A DNA stretch of 27,843 nt from NCBI GenBank assembly GCA_964519015.1, contig CAZFHZ010000039.1:1-27843 (forward strand). The letters run 5' to 3'. The position numbers and the translations under genes were made by a program. The notes under the pieces are model-generated. The model saw only the letters and a list, made by a program, of their open reading frames with translations. It was not told the DNA's origin and ran no database searches. Below, one piece after another: positions 1 through 9,753 of this stretch; the first letter of the stretch is position 1; every line of letters starts with the position of its first letter. Origin of the DNA: CAZFHZ01 sp964519015. Its GTDB lineage: Bacteria > Blakebacterota > Blakebacteria > Blakebacterales > CAYUVJ01.

Positions 1-923
<923 letters not shown>

Positions 924-931
<8 letters not shown>

Positions 932-1922
932 CCGAAGTCCCCTTCCCGGGTTCAACGATCCGCACCATCCCGCTGGCGGCCACGATTTCATCGGCCACCA
1001 CTACCGGATCGGCGCGTCCCTCCACGATGTCCTCGATCCGACCCTCGAGACGCTCCAGCAGGCCGGTGGTCTCCCAGAGATGCTCCCGCAGGGTTTCGTA
1101 GACCAGTCCCTTGACGTAGGCCCGCGCCCGGCGCCGGCGGCGGCGCTCCCCCTCCCCGCTGGCCACCAGCCACGCCCGGTGCCCCTCCAGGGCCTCGGCC
1201 AGCGCTTCCGTCCCCTCGTCCCGGCTGGCCACGGTGGTCAGCACCGGCGGTTTCCACGAGCGGTCGCCGCGCAGCCGGAGGGTGCTTTCCAGTTCCACCT
1301 GCAGTCCCTCGGCGCCGGGGCGGTCCGCCTTGTTGACCACGAAGAGGTCGCCGATCTCCATCAGCCCCGCCTTCATGGTCTGGATCCCGTCTCCCGACTC
1401 GGGGACCAGCACGACCACCACCGTGTCGGCCGTTTCGGCCACGTCGAGCTCGATCTGGCCGACCCCGACCGTCTCCAGGTAGACGCGGGGAGAAGAGGCC
1501 CCCAGGACCACGGCCGCCTCGCCGGCCGACCGGGCCAGCCCCCCCCGGCTCCCCCGGGTGGCCATCGAGCGAATGAACACTCCCGGGTCATTGGCCAGGT
1601 GCTCCATCCGGATCCGGTCCCCCAGCAGGGCGCCCCCGGTGAAGGGGCTGGTGGGGTCCACGCAGACCACCCCGACCAGCTCCCCGCGCTGCCGGTCGCC
1701 GGCGGCCAGCCGGTCGACCAGGGTGCTCTTGCCCGCCCCCGGCGGGCCGGTGATCCCGACCAGGTAGCTGCTCCGGGACCGGGGGAAGAGCCGGCTGATC
1801 AGCTCGATCCGTCCGGGATGGCCGTCCTCGATCAGGGAGATGGCCCGCGCGGCCGCCCGGCGGTCACCGGCCAGCACGGCCTCGGCCAGCGCGACCGGGT
1901 CCAGTCTAGTGGACGGTGCCAT
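924..1922 (-). CDS. meaB: MeaB/ArgK-type GTPase, methylmalonyl-CoA mutase chaperone
   Basis: A 332-residue SIMIBI-class G3E GTPase that protects and reactivates methylmalonyl-CoA mutase and gates cobalamin loading. Visible motifs are the N-terminal helix with RAISLIED (26-32), Walker A GPPGAGKS (59-66), the family block VDPTSPFTGGALLGDRIRM (88-106), ETVGVGQ (150-156, base-sensing switch region) and the guanine-specificity motif NKAD (197-200). An unusual run of six arginines lies at about 260-265. The ATG at 1922 is chosen because GGGAGGGG sits just upstream and the family's N-terminus begins here; the reading frame stays open further upstream but only as a shadow of the glycosyltransferase gene. 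It overlaps that gene's end by 17 bases and the mutase start by 8, so it is probably co-transcribed with both. Length and motif order are normal for the family. Confidence 0.95.
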
Positions 1923-2685
1923 ACCCCTCCCGGTTCCGCAGTTCCCGGAGCTTGGCGTACTTGACGTAAACGTAGCCGGCCGAGAGCACGGCCAGGGTGA
2001 AGCCCTCCCAGCCGTCCACCAGGCCCCCCTTGAGCAGATAGATTCGTAGGAACGTGGCCGGCGGGCGCAGCAGCAGGTCGCTCCAGCGGGCCCGGCGCCC
2101 CTGCTCGTGCAGGTCCTCGGCGGCCAGGCCGGTGTAGTGGTCGAACTTGGCCAGGTAGTGGGCGAGGTCGGGATCGGTGAGATGGAGGAGTTCCCCCTCC
2201 AGATGCCCGACGGCAGTGTCCACCTCGACGTGCTCATGGACGCGACTGGCGCTCATCCGCCAGCGGTCGGCCCGGAAGAGCCGCAGTACCCGGTCGCGTC
2301 CCCAGCCTCCTCCCCGCATCCAGCGTCCCAGGAAGTTGGCCCGGCGGTCCATCCGAAAGGCATCGGGGGCCACGGGGCGACCGACGTGCTCCCCGATCGC
2401 CTCCCAGAGCCGGGGAGTGACCCGTTCGTCGGCGTCGAGCCAGAGGATCCAGGGACGGGTGGCCATCTTGAAGGCGGCCTCGCGGGTCGGCCCGAAGCCC
2501 GCCCAGGGGAGGGTCTCGACCCGGGCCCCCGAGCGGCGGGCCACCTCGACCGTGTCATCCTCCGAGCCGGTGTCGACCACCAGCACCTCCCCCGCTCCCG
2601 GCACGCTGGCCAGGCAGTCGGGGAGCAGCTCGGCGGCCTCCCGCGCCATGACGACCACACTGATATCAGGATGTCCCGGTTCCAC
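1906..2685 (-). CDS. Family 2 glycosyltransferase, WaaE/KdtX-like (LPS core)
   Basis: A 259-residue cytoplasmic-face GT-A fold transferase. The N-terminus has the ISVVVMAREA nucleotide-binding strand, VVDTGSEDDT at about 37-45, and the metal-binding LDADE at 83-87. The middle part (RRANFLGRWMR, GWGRDRVLRLFR, VHEHVEV) and the C-terminal hydrophobic helix with LRELRN match the WaaE/KdtX-like group, which adds a glucose or similar sugar to the inner LPS core. The start is a GTG with GGGAAGAG just upstream. Neighbours GT9, GT4 and MsbA support a role in lipooligosaccharide core assembly; the actual sugar donor cannot be read. It overlaps meaB by 17 bases, a notable link between envelope and propionate genes. 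Confidence 0.88.
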   Translation of the reverse strand: MEPGHPDISVVVMAREAAELLPDCLASVPGAGEVLVVDTGSEDDTVEVARRSGARVETLPWAGFGPTREAAFKMATRPWILWLDADERVTPRLWEAIGEHVGRPVAPDAFRMDRRANFLGRWMRGGGWGRDRVLRLFRADRWRMSASRVHEHVEVDTAVGHLEGELLHLTDPDLAHYLAKFDHYTGLAAEDLHEQGRRARWSDLLLRPPATFLRIYLLKGGLVDGWEGFTLAVLSAGYVYVKYAKLRELRNREGYGTVH

Positions 2686-2754
2686 GCTCTTCCCACTCCC
2701 GTCGTCGGAGATCCCTGTCCGGCCCGGTCAAGATAGGTCGCCGACCGGCTGGAT

Positions 2755-3894
2755 TCAACGGACCTCCACCCGGCGGGCGGCCCGCAGGAGGGCGGTCTCG
2801 AAGGAGATGACCGCGTTGAGCGGATCGAAGTGCCCGGCCAGGCGGGCCCGTCCCCCTTCGGCCAGCCGCCGGACCAGGCCGGGGGCTCTCAGCAGGCGCA
2901 GCAGGGCGCCGGCCAGGGCCTCGGGATCCCCGGGGGGCACCAGCAGGCCGCTGTGCCATTCCACGATGGTTTCGGGCAGGCCTCCGACAGTGGTGGCCAC
3001 CACCGGGACCCCGGCCGCCAGGTACTCGAAGGCAACCCGGCAGATGGCCTCACTCGAGCGCGAGTGGACCACTCCGAGGTCGGCGGCGGCCACCAGGGCG
3101 GTCCCTTCATCGAGACGCTGATCAAAGAGGTGCCAGCGACCGGCCAGCACCGGGTGGCGGGCGGCCAACCCCCGGATGTGATCGGCGTTGCGTTCGGCCG
3201 CATACCCGGCGACCAGGAAGTGGACCTCCGGTAGGGCAGCGGCCAGCCGGGCGGCCGCGGCCAGGAAGGTGGGGTGGTCCTTCTGGGGGGCGAAACGGGC
3301 GATCGAGGCGATCAGGGGGGCCCCGTCGGGCACGCCCAGCCGGTGGCGCATCCGTTCGCGCGTGCCCGGCGGGACCGCTGCCTCGGCCGGGTCAAAGCCG
3401 GGGGGCACCCGTACCACCCGCCCCGGGGGGAGCCGGAGCCCGTCGACGTAGCCGCGCCGCTGCGGTTCGTTGGCCACCACCACCAGGTCGGTCCGGGCGT
3501 GATGGAGCCAGCGGGAGAGCGGATGCCGGGCAGGCGGACGGGGGTCGTGGGCCCGCAGGCGCACCAGGGGGACCGAACGGGGCGCCGGGCCGACCAGCCA
3601 GCCCCACCAGGCATGGTCGGGTCCGCCGTGGACCAGTAGCAAGTCGGGCCCGGAGTCGCTGTAGAGCCGGCGGAGCCCGGTCCGCACCCGACCGACTCCG
3701 CTCAGCGGGACCGAGCGCAGGTCGGGTCCGGTTACCACGGCCAGACCGGCCGCCCGGGCGCGTTCGGCGGTGGTCCCTTCCGGCACCAGCAGGCGCACGG
3801 GGTGGTCGCGGGCGGCCAGGCCGCCCAGCATGCGGAGCAGGTACCAGGAGCCGGCACTCCAGCCGTGCAGCGTAGTGCTGGCCAGGATCCTCAT
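2755..3894 (-). CDS. Family 4 glycosyltransferase (GT-B fold)
   Basis: A 379-residue retaining glycosyltransferase likely to add a sugar to the LPS core or another lipid-linked glycan. It starts MRILASTTLHGWSAGS, typical of GT4 proteins with a glycine-rich acceptor loop. The C-terminal Rossmann domain shows ASIARFAPQKDH at about 196-207 and the E-x7-E signature Glu282/Glu290 followed by YLAAGVPVVAT and GGLPETI, the nucleotide-sugar site. Its ATG overlaps the GT9 stop codon by 4 bases (ATGA), so it is translated with that gene. A 69-base gap with no recognised signal separates it from the downstream GT2 gene. Donor and acceptor are unknown. Confidence 0.9.
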   Translation of the reverse strand: MRILASTTLHGWSAGSWYLLRMLGGLAARDHPVRLLVPEGTTAERARAAGLAVVTGPDLRSVPLSGVGRVRTGLRRLYSDSGPDLLLVHGGPDHAWWGWLVGPAPRSVPLVRLRAHDPRPPARHPLSRWLHHARTDLVVVANEPQRRGYVDGLRLPPGRVVRVPPGFDPAEAAVPPGTRERMRHRLGVPDGAPLIASIARFAPQKDHPTFLAAAARLAAALPEVHFLVAGYAAERNADHIRGLAARHPVLAGRWHLFDQRLDEGTALVAAADLGVVHSRSSEAICRVAFEYLAAGVPVVATTVGGLPETIVEWHSGLLVPPGDPEALAGALLRLLRAPGLVRRLAEGGRARLAGHFDPLNAVISFETALLRAARRVEVR

Positions 3895-4970
3895 CGGAGG
3901 GTCCCCAGCACGTCCCGGGTGGCCGCCACCACTGCGGGTGCGCCCCCCTCCTCCCCCTCAAGCCGCACAATGCGGTGGGGCGGGCCCGGAGGTCCGTAGC
4001 GGTCGGCGTTCGGCTGCCGGAAGACCGCCACGGTGGGCACCCCGAAGGCGACCGCCACGTGCATCGGACCGGTGTCGGGGCTGAGGAACACATCGCAGGT
4101 CGAGACCGCGGCCAGCATCTCCCGCAGGTCGGGCTCGATGAGCAGGTGCGCCCGCCCGGTGAGCGCGGCCCGCACCGCCCCGGCCTCCCGTTCCTCCCCC
4201 GGTCCGCACAGCACCAGAAGCGCCAGGCCGGGCTCCTCCAGCAGCCGCTCGGCCACTTCGATCCAGTCGGCCACCGGCCAGCGCTTGGCGTTCCGCCCCC
4301 CCACGTGCAGGCCGACCAGCCGACCGCCGCCGGCCGGGAGAAGCTCGGCCCGCAGCCGGGCGGCCCACGACTGTTCGGCCTCCGAGAGGTGCAGGCGCAT
4401 CCCCGGGGTCGGGGGCGGGTCGGCGAAGGGAGTGAGCAGGCCGGCCAGCAGGTGCGACTCGTGCTGCTTCCCGGCAGCCTCCGGTACGAGCAGGTTGGCG
4501 AAGGCGGCCGACTGGCCCCGCGGGTAGGCCACCCGGACCGGGGCGCCCGAGAGGTAGACCAGCGCGGCCCCGGTCAGGGAGAAGGAGTGGGGATGGCTGG
4601 CATCGATGGCCAGGTCGTAGCCCCAGGCGCGCAGCTGGCGGAGGAAGGTGAAGAAGAGCCAGGGGTGGCCCAGGATCCGGCGCTTCTCCAGGATCCAGAG
4701 GCGGTCCACGGCCGGTTCCTCCTGGTAGAGACGCGCGAAGCGGGGACCGACCAGCACCCCGGTCTCGGTCTCCGGCCAGAGGGTCTTGACTCCCTGCAGG
4801 AGCGGGGTCATCAGCACCAGGTTGCCGATCCGGTCGTCGTGCCGCACCAGCAGAACCCGCCGGGGGAGGAACCCCGCCAGCCCGCCGGAGGGGATGGGAC
4901 GGGCCGGAAGCAGGCCCACCACCGCCCGGGTGAGCAGGTGCCGGCCGGCCTGTTCCAGCCGGTTGCTCAT
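3891..4970 (-). CDS. Family 9 glycosyltransferase, LPS heptosyltransferase-like
   Basis: A 359-residue GT-B enzyme of the WaaC/WaaF/WaaQ family, which transfers ADP-heptose to the LPS inner core on the cytoplasmic side of the inner membrane. Seen in the sequence are LLVRHDDRIGNLVLMTPLL at 40-58 (family motif with the R-x-D-R-x-G-N core), GLHVGGRNAKRWP at about 220-232, LLVLCGPGE, and SPDTGPMHVAVAFGVPTVA at 297-315 with the DTGPMH signature. The N-terminus carries about 35 extra residues before the first strand. It sits between msbA, which it overlaps by one base (TGATG), and the GT4 gene (4-base overlap). Whether the sugar is heptose is inference; many FCB bacteria use other GT9 donors. Confidence 0.9.
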   Translation of the reverse strand: MSNRLEQAGRHLLTRAVVGLLPARPIPSGGLAGFLPRRVLLVRHDDRIGNLVLMTPLLQGVKTLWPETETGVLVGPRFARLYQEEPAVDRLWILEKRRILGHPWLFFTFLRQLRAWGYDLAIDASHPHSFSLTGAALVYLSGAPVRVAYPRGQSAAFANLLVPEAAGKQHESHLLAGLLTPFADPPPTPGMRLHLSEAEQSWAARLRAELLPAGGGRLVGLHVGGRNAKRWPVADWIEVAERLLEEPGLALLVLCGPGEEREAGAVRAALTGRAHLLIEPDLREMLAAVSTCDVFLSPDTGPMHVAVAFGVPTVAVFRQPNADRYGPPGPPHRIVRLEGEEGGAPAVVAATRDVLGTLR

Positions 4971-6859
4971 CAGACCGCGAACTGCAGGTCGTGGAGCCGG
5001 CGGTAGGTCCCGTCGGCCTGGGCCATCAGCTCCTGGTGGGTCCCCTGCTGCACGATCCGGCCATCCACCAGCACCACGATACGGTCGGCCCGCTGCACGG
5101 TGGAGAGCCGATGGGCGATCACCAGGGTGGTGCGCTGTCGCATGAGGCGTTCGAGCGCCTCCTGCACCAGCTTCTCACTCTCGGTATCGAGGTTCGAGGT
5201 GGCCTCGTCCAGGATGAGGATGGGCGGGTTCTTCAGCACCGCCCGGGCTATGGCCAGGCGCTGGCGCTGTCCCCCCGACAGACGCACCCCCCGATCCCCC
5301 ACCACGGTCTCATACCCGTCCCGGAGCTGGAGGATGAAGTCGTGGGCGTTGGCCGCCCGGGCAGCCGCCTCGATTCGCTCGATCGGGATGTCGGAGAGCC
5401 CGTAGGCGATATTGCGGCTGACCGTGTCGTTGAAGAGGATGGTCTCCTGGGTCACCACCCCGATGAGCCGGCGGAGGGAGGAGACGGTGGACTCCCGGAT
5501 GTCGTGGCCGTCCATGAGCAGGCGGCCCCCGGTGGGGTCGTAGAAGCGCGGCAGCAGGTCGACCAGGGTGCTCTTGCCCCCGCCGCTGGGACCGACCAGG
5601 GCGACCACTTCCCCCTTGGCTACGGTCAGGTCGATGCCGGTCAGCACGGGCAGCTCGGGGTGGTAAGAGAAATCCACGCCCCGGTATTCGATCCTCTGCT
5701 CGAACCTTTCCTTATGGCGCGCCCCCGGCCGGTCCTGGATGGTCGGGACGGTATCGATAACCTCGAAGACGCGCTCGGCTGCGGCCAGCCCCTGGACCAG
5801 CCGGTTATAGGCCTTCGAGGTCTCCCGCAACGGGCTGAACATGCTGAAGAGGACGAGCAGGAAGGTGATGAACTCGTCGGCCTGGAGCGTCCCGGCCCCG
5901 ACCAGCACGGCCCGTCCGCCCAGGTAGAGGATGCCGATCCCGACCAGGGCGGCAATGACCTCGATCAAGGGGCCGGCCGCCTTGCTGACCCGGGCCAGCC
6001 GGAGCGCCCGGCGGTAGTAGACCTCGGCCGCCCCGCGGAACTTGCCCAGCTCGAAGGACTGCATGTCGAAGGCCTTTACCACCCGGATCCCGCCCAGCGT
6101 CTCGCTCAGGATGGAGGTGATGTTCCCCATCTCGGACTGCAGGTGCCCCGAACGCTTGAAGAGGGAACGGCCCAACCGGCTGATGACATAGCCCGCGAGC
6201 GGCAGCACGAGCAGGGAGACGAGGGTGAGCCGGGGGCTGATGATGACCGCCATGCCGAAGAAGACCAGGACCTGCAGCGGGTCCTTGATCAGATCGACCA
6301 GCACCGCGGCCGCCGACTGGTTGACCATCTGGACGTCGGCGATCACCCGCGAGATCAGCACCCCGGTACGGTTGGCGTGGAAGAAATTGAGGGAGAGCCG
6401 GCTCATCTTGTCGAAGAGGTCGGTGCGCAGGTCCTTGATGAGGCCGTGTTCGACCACCGACATGGAGTAGCCCTGCAGGTAGGCGAAGAGGTTCTTGAGC
6501 AGGACCACCAGCAGGTAGATCAGGCAGAGTCGGAGCAGGGTGGCGCCCGGGGTCGGGCCCGCGATCAGATCCCGCGTCCCCTTCTTGAGGGCTTCCTTGA
6601 TCCGCTCGATCCCGGAGAGGTCGATCCCCGCCACCCCCTGCCCCGCTCCGCCCGGGGCTTCCGGGGTCCGGGCGGAGGGGATGGACGTGCTGATCACGCC
6701 GGCCACCGGGGTGGTGCCGAAGAGGGTCTCGAGCGTGGGCATGAGCATCCATACCATCAGGCCCGAGAAAATGGTGAAGAGGATGGTGAAGAGGATCGAG
6801 GCGGCCAGGTTGGCGCTGTAGGGCCGGATGTAGCCGAGGACCCGCGCGAAGATACGCAC
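4970..6859 (-). CDS. msbA: MsbA-type lipid A/lipid flippase ABC exporter
   Basis: A 629-residue half-transporter with fused membrane and ATPase domains that flips lipid A-core or a similar lipid across the inner membrane. The N-terminal half has six predicted helices (about 20-40, 108-130, 185-205, 211-228, 298-318, 328-345). The ATPase half has Walker A GPSGGGKST (423-431), Q-loop near 471, signature LSGGQRQ (528-534), Walker B ILILDEA (547-553) and the H-loop His583. The loop between helices 1 and 2 (about 41-107) is much longer than in E. coli MsbA and rich in Pro, Gly and Thr. The start is a GTG with AAGGGAG nine bases upstream; ATG alternatives would cut into helix 1. It lies 25 bases after the polyprenyl synthase gene and overlaps the GT9 gene by one base. 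Confidence 0.93.
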   Translation of the reverse strand: MRIFARVLGYIRPYSANLAASILFTILFTIFSGLMVWMLMPTLETLFGTTPVAGVISTSIPSARTPEAPGGAGQGVAGIDLSGIERIKEALKKGTRDLIAGPTPGATLLRLCLIYLLVVLLKNLFAYLQGYSMSVVEHGLIKDLRTDLFDKMSRLSLNFFHANRTGVLISRVIADVQMVNQSAAAVLVDLIKDPLQVLVFFGMAVIISPRLTLVSLLVLPLAGYVISRLGRSLFKRSGHLQSEMGNITSILSETLGGIRVVKAFDMQSFELGKFRGAAEVYYRRALRLARVSKAAGPLIEVIAALVGIGILYLGGRAVLVGAGTLQADEFITFLLVLFSMFSPLRETSKAYNRLVQGLAAAERVFEVIDTVPTIQDRPGARHKERFEQRIEYRGVDFSYHPELPVLTGIDLTVAKGEVVALVGPSGGGKSTLVDLLPRFYDPTGGRLLMDGHDIRESTVSSLRRLIGVVTQETILFNDTVSRNIAYGLSDIPIERIEAAARAANAHDFILQLRDGYETVVGDRGVRLSGGQRQRLAIARAVLKNPPILILDEATSNLDTESEKLVQEALERLMRQRTTLVIAHRLSTVQRADRIVVLVDGRIVQQGTHQELMAQADGTYRRLHDLQFAV

Positions 6860-6884
6860 CGGGGGTTCTCCCTTGCCCGCCGCG

Positions 6885-7877
6885 TCAGTGCTCGCGGCTC
6901 AAGATGAACTCCAGGAGCTGGGCGACCGTCTCTCGGGCGGAGGATCGGGGGAGCAGATCCAGCCCGGAGACCGCCTCGTCGACGTACCGGCGAGCCTCCT
7001 GCAGGGTGTAGCCGATGCCGTCGTAGCGATGGACGAGATCGAGTATCTCCGGCCAGTTGCGATCCACCTCGGGGTCGTGCACAAGCAGGTCGAGCCGCTC
7101 CCGGTCGGCCCCCTCGGCGAGCCGCTGGGCGTAGATGATGGGGAGGGTCACCTTCCCTCCGCGCAGGTCCTCCCCGCCGGTCGGCTTGCCGGTCACGTCC
7201 TCGGCCCCCTGGTAGTCGAGCAGGTCGTCGGTGAGCTGGAAAGCCACTCCGACGGCCTCCCCCAGCGCCCGGAACCGCTCGGCCGTGGTGTCGTCGGCGC
7301 CGCAGAGCACTCCCCCCATCTCGGTGGCCGCCCCGAACAGGCTGGCGGTCTTCTCCCGAATGACGGTGAAATAGCTCTCCTCGGTGATCGCGCCCCCCTG
7401 GCGCAGGTCCACCTGGAGCAGTTCCCCCTGGCTCATCCGGTCGATCGCCCGGGCGAAGATGGGGGTCAGGCGCGGGCTGCCGGTGTCGAGGAGGGTGGTG
7501 AAGGCGCGGGCGAAGATGAAGTCCCCCATCAGCACCGAGGAATTGTCCCCCCAGACGGCGTTCAGGGTGTCGAGTCCCCGGCGCAGGTCGGAGTCGTCCA
7601 CGACGTCGTCGTGGACCAGGGTGGCGGTGTGGAGGAGTTCGATGGAGGCCGCCGCCGCGACGGCGGCCGGGCTCACCCGGCCGAAGGCCTTGCAGATCAG
7701 CAGGAGCAGGGCGGGCCGGAGCCGCTTGCCCCGCATCTGGTTAAGATGGGCAGCCATCAGCTTGATCAGGGCGACCTCACTGGCCAGCGACCGTTCCATC
7801 TGGCGGTCGAGGGCCAGCATGTCCTCCCTGACCATATCGAGCAGCTGCGTCACTCCGCTCTTGGGCACGGGCATCAT
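6885..7877 (-). CDS. ispB: Long-chain polyprenyl diphosphate synthase
   Basis: A 330-residue all-helical trans-prenyltransferase that elongates farnesyl or geranylgeranyl diphosphate with isopentenyl diphosphate, most likely to supply the side chain of menaquinone or ubiquinone. It has GKRLRP (50-55), the first Asp-rich motif DDVVDD (90-95), the second DDLLD (217-221) and GGKVTLP (240-246). The small residue five positions before the first motif and the HTATLVHDD context match IspB-type synthases making C35-C50 chains. The frame is open back to 8018, inside tatC, but family alignment and a GAGGA site place the start at the ATG-ATG pair 7877/7874, or the GTG at 7868, which has the best spacing. 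Product length is not certain. Confidence 0.93.
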   Translation of the reverse strand: MMPVPKSGVTQLLDMVREDMLALDRQMERSLASEVALIKLMAAHLNQMRGKRLRPALLLLICKAFGRVSPAAVAAAASIELLHTATLVHDDVVDDSDLRRGLDTLNAVWGDNSSVLMGDFIFARAFTTLLDTGSPRLTPIFARAIDRMSQGELLQVDLRQGGAITEESYFTVIREKTASLFGAATEMGGVLCGADDTTAERFRALGEAVGVAFQLTDDLLDYQGAEDVTGKPTGGEDLRGGKVTLPIIYAQRLAEGADRERLDLLVHDPEVDRNWPEILDLVHRYDGIGYTLQEARRYVDEAVSGLDLLPRSSARETVAQLLEFILSREH

Positions 7878-7908
7878 TCCTCGCGGCGCGCATCGGGGGA
7901 ACGGCCGT

Positions 7909-7937
7909 AACGTACCCGCGAGCAAAGGGCGTGTCAA
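7909..7937 (-). promoter_or_regulatory. Candidate sigma-70 promoter for the polyprenyl synthase-msbA block
   Basis: On the minus strand a perfect TTGACA (7932-7937) is followed after exactly 17 bases by TACGTT (7909-7914), which keeps the first, second and last bases of TATAAT. The predicted start near 7902 gives a leader of about 25 bases before the ATG at 7877. It lies in the 97-base gap after tatC and would let the envelope genes be transcribed apart from holA-tatC. Confidence 0.5.
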
Positions 7938-7946
7938 CACACACGA

Positions 7947-7961
7947 CCCGGGCCGCCCGGG
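7947..7961. repeat. Short perfect inverted repeat beside the -35 box
   Basis: CCCGGG, a three-base spacer and CCCGGG again form a 15-base dyad ending 9 bases upstream of the TTGACA box. It could be an operator or a stem in the end of the tatC transcript. There is no T-run on either side, so it is not a standard terminator, and in such GC-rich DNA it could be chance. Confidence 0.3.
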
Positions 7962-7974
7962 GCCCCCTCCCCCT

Positions 7975-8742
7975 CTATTCGGGGCCGTCTTCCAGCGTCT
8001 TCCGGTAGCGGCGGGCACCCGCGGCCGCCACCCAGATGCTGACCTCGTAGAGCACCAGCAGGGGCCCCATCAGCAGGAGCATCGAGATCGGGTCGGGGGG
8101 GGTGATCACCGCCGAGAGAACCGCGATCCCCACCACCGCGTAACTGCGTATCCCGCGCATGAAGGCGGCCGAGAGCAGTCCGGCGCGGGCCAGGAAGAAG
8201 GCCAGCACCGGCAGCTCGAAGACCACTCCGAAGGCGAAGATGAGCCGCAGTGAGAAGGCGAGGTATTCCCGCACCTCGATCTGGGGGACCACCAGGTCGG
8301 AGCCGAAGGAGAGGAAGAAGCGGAGGGCGATCGGCAGGACCTGGAAGTAGGCGAGCGCCGATCCGAGCAGGAAGCAGACCACCGTGACGGACAGCACGAC
8401 CGGGATCATGCGGCGCTCCCGGACGAAGAGACCGGGAGCGATGAAACGCCAGAACTCCCAGGCGATGTAGGGGAGAGAGACGATGACGGCGAGCCAGAGA
8501 CTGATCGAGACCAAGGCCATGAAGTAGCCGGCCGGTTTCAGATAGATCAGCTTGTACTCGGGGAAATACACGTGGAGGGGACGGATCAGCACCTCGCGCA
8601 TGACCCAGTCGGCAACTAAGAAGGAGAGCGCGGCGACGATGACCAGCACCACGACCGAGCGGATCAGTACCCAGCGAAGTTCCTCCAGGTGCTCCAGGAA
8701 GGTCATCTCCCGGGGATCGAACTCGGCGCCCCGCGGTCTCAT
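7975..8742 (-). CDS. tatC: Twin-arginine translocase subunit TatC
   Basis: A 255-residue inner-membrane protein, the receptor for twin-arginine signal peptides that exports folded proteins. The cytoplasmic N-terminus has TFLEHLEELR with the conserved glutamate, followed by six hydrophobic segments. The family's later blocks are clear: FGVVFELPVLAFFLARAGLL and the SAVITPPDPISML segment, then the last helix GPLLVLYEVSIW. The frame runs further upstream, but the ATG at 8742 has AGGGGG five bases before it and overlaps the holA stop by 4 bases (ATGA). No tatA or tatB is in the window. Downstream, a 97-base gap holds the next promoter. Confidence 0.95.
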   Translation of the reverse strand: MRPRGAEFDPREMTFLEHLEELRWVLIRSVVVLVIVAALSFLVADWVMREVLIRPLHVYFPEYKLIYLKPAGYFMALVSISLWLAVIVSLPYIAWEFWRFIAPGLFVRERRMIPVVLSVTVVCFLLGSALAYFQVLPIALRFFLSFGSDLVVPQIEVREYLAFSLRLIFAFGVVFELPVLAFFLARAGLLSAAFMRGIRSYAVVGIAVLSAVITPPDPISMLLLMGPLLVLYEVSIWVAAAGARRYRKTLEDGPE

Positions 8743-9746
8743 CGCGACCCCCTCGGGGCGGCCGCTCCGATCACCGCGATCCGCCCGACCACCTCCTGGA
8801 GCAGTTCCATCGTCTGGCCGCTGCGCCGCTTGAGCTCCCGGTCGCAATGCTTGAGGGCGGCGATCATGGCGGCCAGCCCGGCATCCGGGTGGCGCCGGGC
8901 GAGCGGCAGGGTGCGCCGGGCGGCGTACTCCTTCAGGCCCAGTTCGCGGGCCGCTTCATCCTGCGGTCGACCCTCATCCAGGAGGAGCCGGAGCCGCCAG
9001 ACATCCAGGATGACGCGGGTGAGGACCTGGACCAGGAAGAAGGGACTCTCGCCGGCGGCCAGGAGGCGCTCGAGGAGCCGCTGGCTCCCGGAGACATCCC
9101 CGGCCAGCAGCAGACGCGGGAGTTCCCACGGCGTCTCCCCCCGGCTCCGCCCCGAGACCGCCTCCACGTCCGCCTCCGAGATGGGTCGCTCACTCCCGGC
9201 GTAGAGGAGCAGCTTGGTCAGCTCCCCGTCGAGGGCGAGCAGGTCTTCGCCGATCAGGTCAACCAGGGCCTGGGACACTCCGCGGCCTAGCCGAATACCC
9301 CGCTCGGCGGCCCGCCCGGTGACCCAGTCGTCCACCTGCCACGGTTTCGGGCTCTCGAAGACCTGGCATTCCCCTTCCGGGAGCTTGCCCAGGGCGGAGA
9401 GGGTCTTCCAGGGGCGCTTGCGCCGATCCAGTCCGGGGGCGGCCACGATCAGGGTGGCGGCGCCCCCTGTGCTCGCAGCCAGGCGCTCGGCCAGCCGGGC
9501 CACCTCCTCCTGCTGCGCCTCGGGGAAGGCGGCCAGTTCCCGCACCACGACCACCCGCCGGCCGCCGCCGAAGGGGAAGGAGGAGACGGCGTCCTCGATC
9601 GCCGCGGGGGAGGCGTCCCCCGGCCCGAACTGCTGGTGGTTGAAGGCCCGGAACGTCTCATTGATGTGGCGGGAGACGCGGTCGGCGACGGCGTCCCGGA
9701 GGCGGACGAGGTCGTCGCCGAGCAGGGCGATGGCGGACTTCGGCAT
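8739..9746 (-). CDS. holA: DNA polymerase III delta subunit
   Basis: A 335-residue clamp-loader subunit that opens the beta sliding clamp. The N-terminal domain shows the weak ALLGDDLVRLRDAVADR start that replaces a canonical P-loop in this family, then FRAFNHQQFGPGD, SSFPFGGGRRVVVVREL (a clear delta-family block) and TLIVAAPGLDRRKRPWKTL. The C-terminal domain has the lid and collar helices, including WELPRLLLAGD and the FFLVQVLTRVILDVWRLR helix. The ATG at 9746 is preferred over the longer open frame starting at 9803 because the family N-terminus begins here. No good ribosome-binding site precedes it; a strong promoter placed very close to the ATG suggests a leaderless or very short-leader message. 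Confidence 0.9.
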   Translation of the reverse strand: MPKSAIALLGDDLVRLRDAVADRVSRHINETFRAFNHQQFGPGDASPAAIEDAVSSFPFGGGRRVVVVRELAAFPEAQQEEVARLAERLAASTGGAATLIVAAPGLDRRKRPWKTLSALGKLPEGECQVFESPKPWQVDDWVTGRAAERGIRLGRGVSQALVDLIGEDLLALDGELTKLLLYAGSERPISEADVEAVSGRSRGETPWELPRLLLAGDVSGSQRLLERLLAAGESPFFLVQVLTRVILDVWRLRLLLDEGRPQDEAARELGLKEYAARRTLPLARRHPDAGLAAMIAALKHCDRELKRRSGQTMELLQEVVGRIAVIGAAAPRGSR

Positions 9747-9753
9747 GGGCGTG

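Noticed and set aside
4991..6907. A 638-codon plus-strand open frame opposite msbA
   Set aside because: Composition dominated by Asp, His, Gln and Gly with no domain; msbA on the other strand has every ABC motif.
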